Shown here in pieces: positions 32,932 through 41,178 of a stretch of 64,000 nt of DNA. Position 1 is the stretch's first letter, and each line of letters opens with the position of its first letter. Position numbers and translations under genes: made by a program. The notes below the pieces were generated by a model, which was not told the DNA's origin, ran no database searches, and saw nothing but the letters and a program-made list of their open reading frames with translations. The stretch comes from Poriferisocius sp965200775 (GTDB lineage Bacteria > Actinomycetota > Acidimicrobiia > Acidimicrobiales > Bin134), in NCBI GenBank assembly GCA_965200775.1, contig OZ241383.1:992001-1056000 (forward strand), written 5' to 3'.

Positions 32932-33253
32932 CGCTCACCAAGGTCAGGTCGGCGGAGCCGCTGTCGGGTACCCGGGCCTGACCCCAGGCTTCCACCGGGA
33001 GCGACGCCTCGCCCAGCGAGAACAAGAGCAGCATGAGGTTGCGGACCTCAGCAGGCAGGCTGTCGAGGGGGAAGCCGTTGCAGTACTCCACGATCTCGTC
33101 GATACGGGGGGTTACGGCGTCGTAGAGGGCTTGCATCTCGTCCATTGAGGAGGAGAGGCGCTTGTCGTACCGCTCACGCCACGTCTCCAGCATCCATCCC
33201 TCGAAACGGTCCAGGTCGGCGAACCGGTCGGGCAGCACGGCAACGTCGCTCAT
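32918..33253 (-). CDS. Small uncharacterised protein coupled to the Rieske oxygenase
   Basis: A 111-residue acidic protein with predicted helices and no recognised domain, signal or metal motif. Key segments are LDRFEGWMLETWRERYDKR, MQALYDAVTPRIDEIVEY and VRNLMLLLFSLGEASL. Its ATG overlaps the stop of the Rieske oxygenase in an ATGA, so the two are translated together. It may be an accessory or small subunit of that oxygenase, but it lacks the NTF2-like fold signs of classic beta subunits. Function is not assigned. Confidence 0.75.
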   Translation of the reverse strand: MSDVAVLPDRFADLDRFEGWMLETWRERYDKRLSSSMDEMQALYDAVTPRIDEIVEYCNGFPLDSLPAEVRNLMLLLFSLGEASLPVEAWGQARVPDSGSADLTLVSEPRL

Positions 33254-34581
33254 CGAGAATCGCTCACCGTCGAGGTGGCGGCTGACGCCGCAGCCGAGGG
33301 CATCCACGGGTAATGCGCCGGTCGACCCCCGGCCTTCACCTGCTCACGGGTGGCGGCATGATGATGACGGCACAGGATCTCCTGGTCGTTGAGCATGAAC
33401 GTGTCCACCACCCCGCTCTGCACCATGGTTTGGGTGGCCTCCAGCGTGTTGGCGTCCTGGAGGGCGAACTCCTTGAACACCGAGAAGGCGTACTCCTGGG
33501 CGATGCGCTGCTGGGCGTTCTGGGGGGGAGCGAAATACAGCGACGACTCGAAAAGATGCTTGCTCGGGCCCAGCGGCCAGTACGTGTAGGTGAGATACCA
33601 ACCGGTCTCCCAGATGAGGATCATGAAGTTGGGCCACACCAAGAACGAGTCGATGCCCCAGGCCCGGTGACCCGACGGGTTCACCAGCGGGGGGAGGTTC
33701 CGGTTGTCGTCCACCACATCGGGTTTGTCCCACGGGCCGAACAGTCCGCTGCGCAGGTGGTTCTCCATCGGCTTGACCATCTTGGGGTGGGCCGGCGGGG
33801 CCATGCCTCCCCACGAGGAGACCATGGCGTGCGGGCTGAACAGCTCGTAGTGGAGGCCCTCGAAACCGACCGCTGCCAGCTTGCGGCCCTCCTCGCCGGT
33901 GGACTGGCGTTGGTGCAGCACCGGTGCGTGGTAGAACTCGACGAAGGCGTCGATGAACAGCTTCCAGTTGCTGTCGATCTCGGAACGGACAGAGTAGCGC
34001 TGGGTCATCTCGCCGTAGGGGTAGCCGGCCAGCCCATCCGCCAGCGGGCTCAACGCCTCAGTAAGGGTTTGAGCCGGTTCGGGGTCGAGGTTCACGAAGA
34101 TGAACCCCTCCCACACGTCGCAGGCCACCGGCACCAAACCGAGGCTGTCCTTGTCGAGGTCGAAGAACTCTTCCTCCTGCTGCACGAACAGCAGGGAGCC
34201 GTCGAGGTCGAACCGCCATCCGTGGTACTTGCAAGCGAACTGGCGGCAAAACCCCTCGGTCTCCTCGTTGGGGTAGTCGTCCCACACCAGCTTGTTGCCC
34301 CGGTGACGGCACACGTTGTAAAACGCGCGCACCTCGCCGCCGCGGTCCTTGACGACGATGATGCTGCGGCCGGCCCAGGTGAACTCCTTGGTGAAGTAGC
34401 TGCCCGACCGGGGTAGCTGCTCCACCCGGCCCACGCACAGCCATTCCTTCCTGAAGATCGTGTCGATCTCCTGTTGCCAGTACTCGGGGTCGTAGGAATC
34501 CCGGTAGGAGATGGGCCCGGTACCCAGGCCGGGATAGTGCTCTGTCCAGCTTCCTTCGTCCGGTTTGGGGAAATGGGCCAC
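33250..34581 (-). CDS. Rieske non-haem iron oxygenase, alpha subunit
   Basis: A 443-residue aromatic-ring-hydroxylating-type oxygenase. The Rieske [2Fe-2S] ligands are Cys91 and His93 in CRHRG and Cys117 and His120 in CKYHGW. The catalytic iron region is NWKLFIDAFVEFYHAPVLH, with both histidines and the bridging Asp. It hydroxylates or demethylates an organic substrate with electrons from a reductase. No ferredoxin or reductase is in the window. It is 3 bases downstream of the amidohydrolase gene and overlaps the small gene that follows. Confidence 0.95.
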   Translation of the reverse strand: MAHFPKPDEGSWTEHYPGLGTGPISYRDSYDPEYWQQEIDTIFRKEWLCVGRVEQLPRSGSYFTKEFTWAGRSIIVVKDRGGEVRAFYNVCRHRGNKLVWDDYPNEETEGFCRQFACKYHGWRFDLDGSLLFVQQEEEFFDLDKDSLGLVPVACDVWEGFIFVNLDPEPAQTLTEALSPLADGLAGYPYGEMTQRYSVRSEIDSNWKLFIDAFVEFYHAPVLHQRQSTGEEGRKLAAVGFEGLHYELFSPHAMVSSWGGMAPPAHPKMVKPMENHLRSGLFGPWDKPDVVDDNRNLPPLVNPSGHRAWGIDSFLVWPNFMILIWETGWYLTYTYWPLGPSKHLFESSLYFAPPQNAQQRIAQEYAFSVFKEFALQDANTLEATQTMVQSGVVDTFMLNDQEILCRHHHAATREQVKAGGRPAHYPWMPSAAASAATSTVSDSR

Positions 34582-34584
34582 GAA

Positions 34585-35838
34585 CTACCTCCCTGGCGCC
34601 GGTTGGCGCTTGAAGACCTTACCGTCCTTCATCACGAACCCGACCTTTTGGGTGACGGTGATGTCGGTCAGCGGGTCGCCTGGAACCCCCACAATGTCGG
34701 CCAGCATTCCGGGGGCGATCCGACCCAGGTCGGGGGCGTCGATCAGTTCGGCGCTCACCGTGGTGGCGGCCCGAATGGCCTGGAGGGGGGTCATGCCTCG
34801 CTTCACCAGCACCACCAGCTCCTCGGCGTTGCGGCCGTGCCAGATGGCGGGGGCGTCGGTGCCGCAGGCGATCTTCACCCCGGCCTCGATGGCCTTGGTG
34901 AGGGACCCCTTGGCCAAAGGGAACACCTCGGCTGCCTTGGCCTGAAGGGCAGGTGGATGAGCAGAAACATCCCAGTTCTCGGTGAGAGCGGTGGTGGATA
35001 CCAGGAAGGTGCCTGTGTCCACCAAACGCTGGATTGTGTCCTCGGTAATCATGAACCCATGCTCGATGCAGTCGATGCCCGCGTCGAGGGCGGCGTTCAC
35101 AGCGGTGTCACCGTGGCAGTGGGACGCCACCTTGAGACCTCGGCGGTGGGCCTCGTCGGCGATGGCGGTCAGCTCCTCGGTGGAGTACTGCTGGGCGCCC
35201 GACGGGCCGGTGGGGGAGAGCACCCCGCCCGAACCGCAGCACTTGATGAGCTGGGCCCCGTGCTTGATCTGGTAGCGGACCGCCCGGCGCACCTCGTCGA
35301 TGCCGTCGGCCACCCCTTCCTCCACCGTCAGCGGCATGATATGGGGAGCAAGGCCGCTCTGGGCGCTGGGATCGAGATGTCCTCCGGTGGGCACCAGCGC
35401 ATGGCCGGCCGGGACCACCCGGGGGCCGTCCACCCAACCGGCGTCGATGGCCTGGCTGAGCGCCACGTCCAGCAGGTACCCGCCCGTTTTCACGAACAGG
35501 CCCAGGTTGCGGACGGTGGTGAACCCGGCCCTCAGGGTGCGCTGCCCGTTGGCCACCCCTCGCAGCGTCATCTTCACCGGATCGGTGCGCACCGGGTCGG
35601 TGAGCCCGGCGCCTGGGCCGCCCAGCACCAGATCCACCTCCATGTCCATCAGGCCGGGGATGAGGGTCAGCTCGGGCAGGTCGATGACCTCGTCGGCGTC
35701 GGTGGCCAGGCTCGGGTCAGTGGACACAGCGGCGATGCGGTTGCCCTCGACGCTCACGTAGGGATGGTCCAGCACGTCGCCGGTATCGATATCGAGAACA
35801 CCCCGGGCCCGCAGGACGGTCATTCTTGAATCAGCCAT
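34585..35838 (-). CDS. Amidohydrolase-superfamily protein with altered metal motif
   Basis: A 417-residue TIM-barrel amidohydrolase resembling the Xaa-Pro/imidazolonepropionase-like (Sgx) branch. Recognisable features are the probable carboxylated Lys199 in GAQLIKCCGSGG, His240 in KVASHCHGD, His260 in DCIEHGF and Asp328 in CGTDAP. The first metal motif after strand 1, normally PGLIDxHxH, reads PGLMDMEVDL, so both histidines are replaced by Glu67 and Asp69. The fold looks intact, so activity with a different or single metal is possible. The ATG reading MADSRMTV was chosen over a more upstream in-frame start. It lies between CaiB and the Rieske oxygenase genes. Confidence 0.9.
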   Translation of the reverse strand: MADSRMTVLRARGVLDIDTGDVLDHPYVSVEGNRIAAVSTDPSLATDADEVIDLPELTLIPGLMDMEVDLVLGGPGAGLTDPVRTDPVKMTLRGVANGQRTLRAGFTTVRNLGLFVKTGGYLLDVALSQAIDAGWVDGPRVVPAGHALVPTGGHLDPSAQSGLAPHIMPLTVEEGVADGIDEVRRAVRYQIKHGAQLIKCCGSGGVLSPTGPSGAQQYSTEELTAIADEAHRRGLKVASHCHGDTAVNAALDAGIDCIEHGFMITEDTIQRLVDTGTFLVSTTALTENWDVSAHPPALQAKAAEVFPLAKGSLTKAIEAGVKIACGTDAPAIWHGRNAEELVVLVKRGMTPLQAIRAATTVSAELIDAPDLGRIAPGMLADIVGVPGDPLTDITVTQKVGFVMKDGKVFKRQPAPGR

Positions 35839-35926
35839 GGTCTCTTGGCCCTTCACGGTGCCACGTCTTGCAGATCGAAAGCCTATTGGCCATGGTCTTT
35901 TGGCCCTTCACGCCACCACGTTTTGA
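35834..35926. repeat. Imperfect direct repeat between CaiB and amidohydrolase genes
   Basis: About 37 bases starting GCCATGGTCTCTTGGCCC (from 35834) recur with few changes from 35889 (GCCATGGTCTTTTGGCCC). The first copy covers the amidohydrolase start and leader, the second covers the end of the CaiB gene. It appears that the gene junction was duplicated in tandem. Confidence 0.7.
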
Positions 35927-37125
35927 ATCTTGAGTTCTAGCACCCGGTCGAGGTCGAGGCCGACAACCTCCTGGAGAATCTGGTCGCCGTGCTCGTTGAA
36001 CGCCGGTGCCCGGCGGGGGGTCGGGGGCTGGCCGTCGTAATGCACCGGGGGCGAGACCAGCGAGAACGGATGACCTTCCACGTCCTCGTTGTGCTGGATG
36101 TAGCCGTTGGCCACCGCCTGCTGGTCGCCGGCAGCCTCAATGGTGTCCTGCACCGCCGCCCACTGGCCGGAGAAGTCCTCCAACACATCACGCCACTCGT
36201 CGAGCGTGCGCTGGGCGAAGGCGTCGGCCAGCAGCGCAGCGCCGAGGTTGGCGTTCTTCGTGATCGAGGCGGTGTCGGCAAAACGCTCATCATCGGCCAG
36301 GTGAGGCAGACCCACCACTGCGCACGCTTCGGGCCAGTACTTGGCGGCCTGCAGGCAGGTCAGGAAGATGAAACGGCCGTCACTGGTTTGGTAGGCGCCG
36401 GTGAGCGGGTTGCCCCGGGGGGCGTCCTTGGGTCGGCCCCGCCAGGGGGTCTTATGCTGAAGCGACATGGCGATGCCCGCGCTCATCGACCACATCCCCA
36501 CCCCGAACAGCGACACATCAACCGTGGTGGCCACCCCTGTGCGCTCCCGATGGAAGAGGGCGCCCATTATCCCCCCGGCGATGGTCATCCCCCCGATGGA
36601 ATCGCCGAATGCCGGGCCGGGCGGGGGGATCATGTCGTCGTCCTCGGCCATGAGACCGGCCGCGACGCCTGAACGGGCCCAGTAGGCCAACGAGTCGTAC
36701 GAACCCTTGTCGGCGTCGGGTCCGTTGGGACCCTGCCCGGTGCCCCGCACGTAGATGATGTCGGGGTTCTGGGCACGGATGTCGTCGGTGTCGATGCGCA
36801 GCTTGGCCCTCACCGCGGGCAGCTTGTTGGTGAGGAACACGTCGCTGGTGGCAGCCAGCCGGTACAAGATGTCGAGCCCAGCCTCGGTGGTCAGGTCGAG
36901 CCCGATGCTCTTCTTGCCCCGGTTGGAGTGCTCCAGCAGAACATGGGCCCCGTCCCCGAAGGTGAGCGTGCCGCTGGACGCCAGGCCCCTCATGGCGTCG
37001 CCCCGTTCGACGTGCTCCACCTTGATGACCTCTGCCCCCCATTCGGCCAGCAGGGCCGAGGCGGCGGGCACGAAAGTGTGCTCGGCCACCTCCAGGATGC
37101 GGACTCCTTGCATTACCTCGGCCAT
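35908..37125 (-). CDS. CaiB/BaiF family (class III) CoA-transferase
   Basis: A 405-residue type III CoA-transferase that moves CoA between organic acids through an aspartyl-CoA intermediate. The N-terminal ILEVAEHTFVPAASALLAEWGAEVIKVEHVERGD is the family hallmark, and Asp144 in KGSYDSLAYWARSG fits the catalytic position. GAGGAGA lies upstream of the ATG. It heads a leftward operon with the amidohydrolase, Rieske oxygenase and small protein, so it probably activates the acid that these enzymes make or use. It is divergent from the binding-protein operon at 37362. Confidence 0.93.
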   Translation of the reverse strand: MAEVMQGVRILEVAEHTFVPAASALLAEWGAEVIKVEHVERGDAMRGLASSGTLTFGDGAHVLLEHSNRGKKSIGLDLTTEAGLDILYRLAATSDVFLTNKLPAVRAKLRIDTDDIRAQNPDIIYVRGTGQGPNGPDADKGSYDSLAYWARSGVAAGLMAEDDDMIPPPGPAFGDSIGGMTIAGGIMGALFHRERTGVATTVDVSLFGVGMWSMSAGIAMSLQHKTPWRGRPKDAPRGNPLTGAYQTSDGRFIFLTCLQAAKYWPEACAVVGLPHLADDERFADTASITKNANLGAALLADAFAQRTLDEWRDVLEDFSGQWAAVQDTIEAAGDQQAVANGYIQHNEDVEGHPFSLVSPPVHYDGQPPTPRRAPAFNEHGDQILQEVVGLDLDRVLELKIQNVVA

Positions 37126-37217
37126 CGGACTCTCCTCGGGTCGATGCGCTTGCCCACGCAAGCGGGGCCGGATTGGGGGTCCCACCGCGCTGCGCCGCTA
37201 CTGCATCTCAGGTGCTT

Positions 37218-37246
37218 GGCTTGCAGAGAACTTAGTTTCTCAAGCC
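37218..37246. promoter_or_regulatory. Inverted repeat in the divergent CaiB/transporter control region
   Basis: GGCTT...AAGCC (37218-37222 with 37242-37246) and GAGAA...TTCTC (37226-37230 with 37237-37241) form a 10-bp interrupted dyad. It lies in the 236-base region between two head-to-head operons, and could be an operator serving both. A possible rightward promoter is TTGACG (37311-37316) with GATAGG (37335-37340). No other gene is seen in this region. Confidence 0.4.
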
Positions 37247-37361
37247 TGACCTGTTGAACGCCCAGGGTTGGAGCCGGGGTAAGCTCCCGCGAGATTTCCG
37301 GGCGACAGGCTTGACGGGTGGAGGGGTTCAACCCGATAGGGAACGAACAAAGGAACAAACA

Positions 37362-38891
37362 ATGAGAAGACACGCACTTAGGGCGCTCTTTTTGATACTG
37401 GCCATCACCCTTGTGGTGGTGGGGTGCAGCAGTTCGGACGATTCCGACGGCACAGCCCCGGTAACCACCCCCGATTCCGGCGATGGTGGGGCTCAGCCGG
37501 CCGAGCCGGAGCCCGATGAGGGCACCACCGGCGGCGGTTCCGATGATGACGGGGCCGAACCAGCCGAGCCCGAGCCCACCGAGGACATGTCCTCTCCGGA
37601 CACCGATGATGATGGATCCGAACCGACCGACCCCGAGCCCGCTGAACCGGAACCTGAGGAAGAACCGGAACCTGAGGAAGAGCCGGAGCCTGTGGTGGTG
37701 CCCGAGGGATCAACGGTGGGGATCACCGACGACACCTTCAAGATTGCCGTGTTGCGCAGCGATACCAAGGCGCTAGAGGAAGCCGGAATCCTCCCCGACA
37801 TCGGCGACATTCAGCTCAACTACCGGGTGTTCGCCGAGATGATCAACGAGGCCGGGGGCCTGGGTGGTCGCAACATCGAGGTCACATTCCACATGTACCC
37901 GCCGGGCGCGGCCGCCAACGATCAGCAACCGGCCTGTATCGCGGCCACCGAAGATGACGAGGTGGCCCTGGTCCACTTCCTGGGCGGGGTCGCGGCCGAA
38001 ACCGTGCTGTGCGCCGCAGAGGACCACGAGCGCATCGCGTACATGCTCTCGGGCATCATGCCCCAGTCGGTTTACGACCGCTCCGGCGGCCGGTTGTTCG
38101 CACATGCCATGACCACCGAGCGGTTCGTCGATTCGTGGCCTCTGGCCTTGGATGTCAACGGCTACCTGGAGGGCAGGAGCCTGGGCATCATGCGGGGCGA
38201 CATTGCCGAACACGAGACCGCTGCCGGAGCTCTCAAGACGGCCCTGGCCGAGCGTGGATACGAGCTTACCGACGAGGTCGTGCTGCCCTGCCAGGGCACC
38301 TGGTGCCAGCAGGTGAACCTCGGCATCGAACGTATGCAGAACTCCGGGGTGGACGCCGTGTTCTCCATGCTGCCGGTGTCGATATTCCGTACCGCGCTCA
38401 ACAACGCCGACGAAGTGGGCTACAGCCCGCAATGGTTCGCCAGCGACATCGAGAACCAGACCTACGACTCCGTACTCCAGGCGGTGTTCTCCTCGGTTGC
38501 GGATCTCTTCGACGGAACCGTCGGCTACACCTACGGACTTGACCGCCTGAGCGAGGACGAAATCGGTCGGGAGTGCAACAGAATCTTTGGTGAGGCAACC
38601 GGGCTGGTTTACGACGAATCCGAGGATGCCTGGGGCGCGGTGGCGAGCACCTGCGTCTTCTACCAAAGGCTGTCGGACGCCGCCGAGTACTCCCTCATCA
38701 AGTACGGGACAATCAACCAGACCACCCTCATCGAGGGCTTCGAGTCGCTTGAGGATTACCGACTCGGCGACATCGTCGGTAGCTGGGGCCCGGGCAAGCA
38801 CGATGCCCCCGATATCGTGACCCTCAAGTTGTTCTCCGAGGAGTGCATGTGCTGGTCGGAGATCGACGGAGCACGGACCCTCATCGACTGA
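37362..38891 (+). CDS. Branched-chain-type ABC substrate-binding lipoprotein with long acidic Pro-rich tether
   Basis: A 509-residue LivJ-family binding protein. Residues 1-22 are a lipoprotein signal with lipobox VVVGC and Cys22. Residues about 24-118 are a D/E/P/G/S-rich linker (AEPEP, EEEPEPEEEPEP). The binding domain begins near STVGITDDTFKIAVL and contains MINEAGGLGGRNIEV, the family's ligand-lobe segment. AAAGGAAC precedes the ATG. It is the first gene of an operon with the MFS-LivF fusion and the LivHMG fusion. Its ligand is unknown and cannot be assumed to be an amino acid. Confidence 0.92.
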   Translation: MRRHALRALFLILAITLVVVGCSSSDDSDGTAPVTTPDSGDGGAQPAEPEPDEGTTGGGSDDDGAEPAEPEPTEDMSSPDTDDDGSEPTDPEPAEPEPEEEPEPEEEPEPVVVPEGSTVGITDDTFKIAVLRSDTKALEEAGILPDIGDIQLNYRVFAEMINEAGGLGGRNIEVTFHMYPPGAAANDQQPACIAATEDDEVALVHFLGGVAAETVLCAAEDHERIAYMLSGIMPQSVYDRSGGRLFAHAMTTERFVDSWPLALDVNGYLEGRSLGIMRGDIAEHETAAGALKTALAERGYELTDEVVLPCQGTWCQQVNLGIERMQNSGVDAVFSMLPVSIFRTALNNADEVGYSPQWFASDIENQTYDSVLQAVFSSVADLFDGTVGYTYGLDRLSEDEIGRECNRIFGEATGLVYDESEDAWGAVASTCVFYQRLSDAAEYSLIKYGTINQTTLIEGFESLEDYRLGDIVGSWGPGKHDAPDIVTLKLFSEECMCWSEIDGARTLID

Positions 38892-38971
38892 AGGAGGCTG
38901 ATGGCCACCGCAGTTTCGAGGAAAGGCCGGGCCTGGCTCCGGTATCCGCGTTCACTGCCTGACGAGAACTG

Positions 38972-41173
38972 ATGTCCGACGCCGAACAGCAGGGGTCGCC
39001 TGCCGATCTGGTGGCCGGCGTCCTCGACAAAGAGGAGCGTCGGCAGTCGGCACAAGCCGCAGCCACGAAAAACTCCCGGACCACCGAGGGTTCCTTCGAC
39101 GCCGAACAGCTAACCCTGCGGGAGGGGCTCCGCCAGGGGGGATTCCGACTGGTCGGCGTGATCGGGCTGCTCGGAATGATCGAAACCATCGAGACATCGG
39201 CGTTCGCCGTGATCGCCCCCGACATCCAGAAAACCCTCGACGTTTCCGACACCACCATCGGTGCCATAGGAGGCGCGTTCGGCATCCTGTTTCTACTCGG
39301 TTCGATCCCCCTCAGCTCGCTGGCCGATCGGGTACCCCGCAAGCTGGTGGTAGGGGCGGCCAAGTCGCTGTGGTCGACGGTCATCCTGGCCACCTCGGCG
39401 GTCACCAACGCGTTCTCCCTGTTCATAGCCCGCATGGGGGCCGGGCTGGGCCAGTCGTACTACATACCGGTGGCCGGACCCATGCTCATGGACGGCTACC
39501 CCATCGGGGCCCGGGCCAAGATTTTTGCCACCAACGGCTCGTTCCAGATGGCCGGACAGGCCCTTGGACCGGTGCTGGCCGGTGCCATCGTGGCCATCGC
39601 CGGGGGAGACGAAGGCTGGCGGTGGGTGTTCATCGTTCTGGGTATCGCAGGGGCACCGCTGGCCCTGGCCGCCTTCATGTTGCGCGAGCCACGGCGGGGC
39701 AAGCACGAGATGCAGGCCGTGCTGGGCGAGGAGCTGGACGAGGCCGAGGACGAACTGCCCATCTCGCTGTCGGTGGCCTTCGAGCGACTCCGCAAAATCC
39801 AGTCGTTCTACTACTACCTAACCGGCATGGCCGCCATCGGCTTCGCCCTGTTCAGCACTGTCATCTTCATCAACCTCTACCTGGAGGATCACTTCGGCCT
39901 CAGCCCGTTCGAGCGGGGGGTGTTCGGTTCGCTCACCATCCTTCCCGGGTTCCTCGGAGCGGCCCTCTCCGGCAAACGGGCCGACGCTTTATTCAAGGAA
40001 CACCCGTCCCGAGCGATGGTTTTCATCGGGGCCCTGGTCGGAGCGTTCGGCGTGATTCAGGTGGCCGGGCTGTGGATGCCCACGGTATGGGCGTTCGGGA
40101 TCCTGCTGGCCATATCGTTCGGCTTCTCCCGGGCGGCGTTCGCCATCCTGCCCGGCGTGGTGGCCTCGGTGATCCCCTACCGGTTGCGGTCGCGGGGCAC
40201 CGCGCTGGTCGGGATCTACCTGTTCGTGTTCGGGGCTTTCCTGGGGGCGATCCTCACCGGGATGCTGAGCGACGCCCTTGGGGAGAGAGCGGCGCTGACC
40301 ATCGTGATCCTGCCCGCGACCCTGGTCGGGGGAGCGCTCATGGTGTACGGCTCGCGGTTCATCGAGGGCGACATCGCCATGGTCATCGAGGAACTCCACG
40401 AGGAACGGGACGAGGCGGAACGAAGGAGCGCATCCGAGGGTGGTGACACCCCGGTGTTGCAGGTCCGCAACCTCGACTTCTCCTACGGCAAGGTGCAGGT
40501 GCTGTTCGACGTGGGCTTCGAAGTGTACGAGGGGGAGTCGTTGGCCCTGCTGGGAACCAACGGTGCGGGCAAGTCCACCATCCTGCGGGTGGTCAGCGGT
40601 CTCGGCGTCCCGTCCCGGGGGGTGGTCAGGCTGAACGGGCGAACCATCACCTACACCGACCCCGAGGTACGGGCCAGGATCGGGGTGGTCCAACTGGCCG
40701 GGGGCAAGGCAGTGTTCCCCGACCTGTCGGTGGAGGAGAACCTGCGCATGGCAGGGTTCCGCTACGGCCGGTCCGAGATCAACCAGCGCATCGACCGGGC
40801 CTTCGAGGTTTTCCCCGTGTTGAAGGAGCGGCGGTCGGTGACGGCGGGTGAATTCTCCGGAGGCCAGCAGCAGATGCTCGCCCTGGGCATGACCCTCATG
40901 CACGACCCGGAAGTCCTTGTCATAGACGAGCTCTCGTTGGGGCTGGCCCCTGTAACGGTGCAATCCCTCCTCGAGGTGATCGAGCGGCTGAGAGCCCAGG
41001 GGCAGACGATGATCATCGTGGAACAGTCGCTCAACGTGGCGCTGGCGGTGGCCGACCGGGCCATATTCCTCGAAAAGGGCCAGATCCGGTTCGAGGGTCC
41101 CGCTCGGGAACTAGCTGACCGTGACGACCTGGTTCGGGCCGTGTTCCTCGGCCAATCGGGAACAGGGGGCTGA
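38972..41173 (+). CDS. Fusion of an MFS transporter with a LivF-type ABC ATPase
   Basis: A 733-residue protein joining two transport classes. Residues about 1-45 are a charged soluble N terminus. Residues about 50-470 are an MFS domain with about 12 helices and the loop SLADRVPRK (MFS motif A) near residue 115. Residues about 490-733 are a LivF ATPase with Walker A GTNGAGKST (about 527-535), Q-loop VVQLAGGKAVFPDLSVEENL, signature EFSGGQQQM (about 627-635), Walker B VLVIDELSLG and the LivF-type IIVEQSLNVAL. The frame is continuous with no internal stop. It starts 80 bases after the binding-protein stop and ends 5 bases before the LivHMG fusion, so it should supply LivF function to that importer. 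I recognise both domains but not the fusion. Confidence 0.92.
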   Translation: MSDAEQQGSPADLVAGVLDKEERRQSAQAAATKNSRTTEGSFDAEQLTLREGLRQGGFRLVGVIGLLGMIETIETSAFAVIAPDIQKTLDVSDTTIGAIGGAFGILFLLGSIPLSSLADRVPRKLVVGAAKSLWSTVILATSAVTNAFSLFIARMGAGLGQSYYIPVAGPMLMDGYPIGARAKIFATNGSFQMAGQALGPVLAGAIVAIAGGDEGWRWVFIVLGIAGAPLALAAFMLREPRRGKHEMQAVLGEELDEAEDELPISLSVAFERLRKIQSFYYYLTGMAAIGFALFSTVIFINLYLEDHFGLSPFERGVFGSLTILPGFLGAALSGKRADALFKEHPSRAMVFIGALVGAFGVIQVAGLWMPTVWAFGILLAISFGFSRAAFAILPGVVASVIPYRLRSRGTALVGIYLFVFGAFLGAILTGMLSDALGERAALTIVILPATLVGGALMVYGSRFIEGDIAMVIEELHEERDEAERRSASEGGDTPVLQVRNLDFSYGKVQVLFDVGFEVYEGESLALLGTNGAGKSTILRVVSGLGVPSRGVVRLNGRTITYTDPEVRARIGVVQLAGGKAVFPDLSVEENLRMAGFRYGRSEINQRIDRAFEVFPVLKERRSVTAGEFSGGQQQMLALGMTLMHDPEVLVIDELSLGLAPVTVQSLLEVIERLRAQGQTMIIVEQSLNVALAVADRAIFLEKGQIRFEGPARELADRDDLVRAVFLGQSGTGG

Positions 41174-41178
41174 GCACA

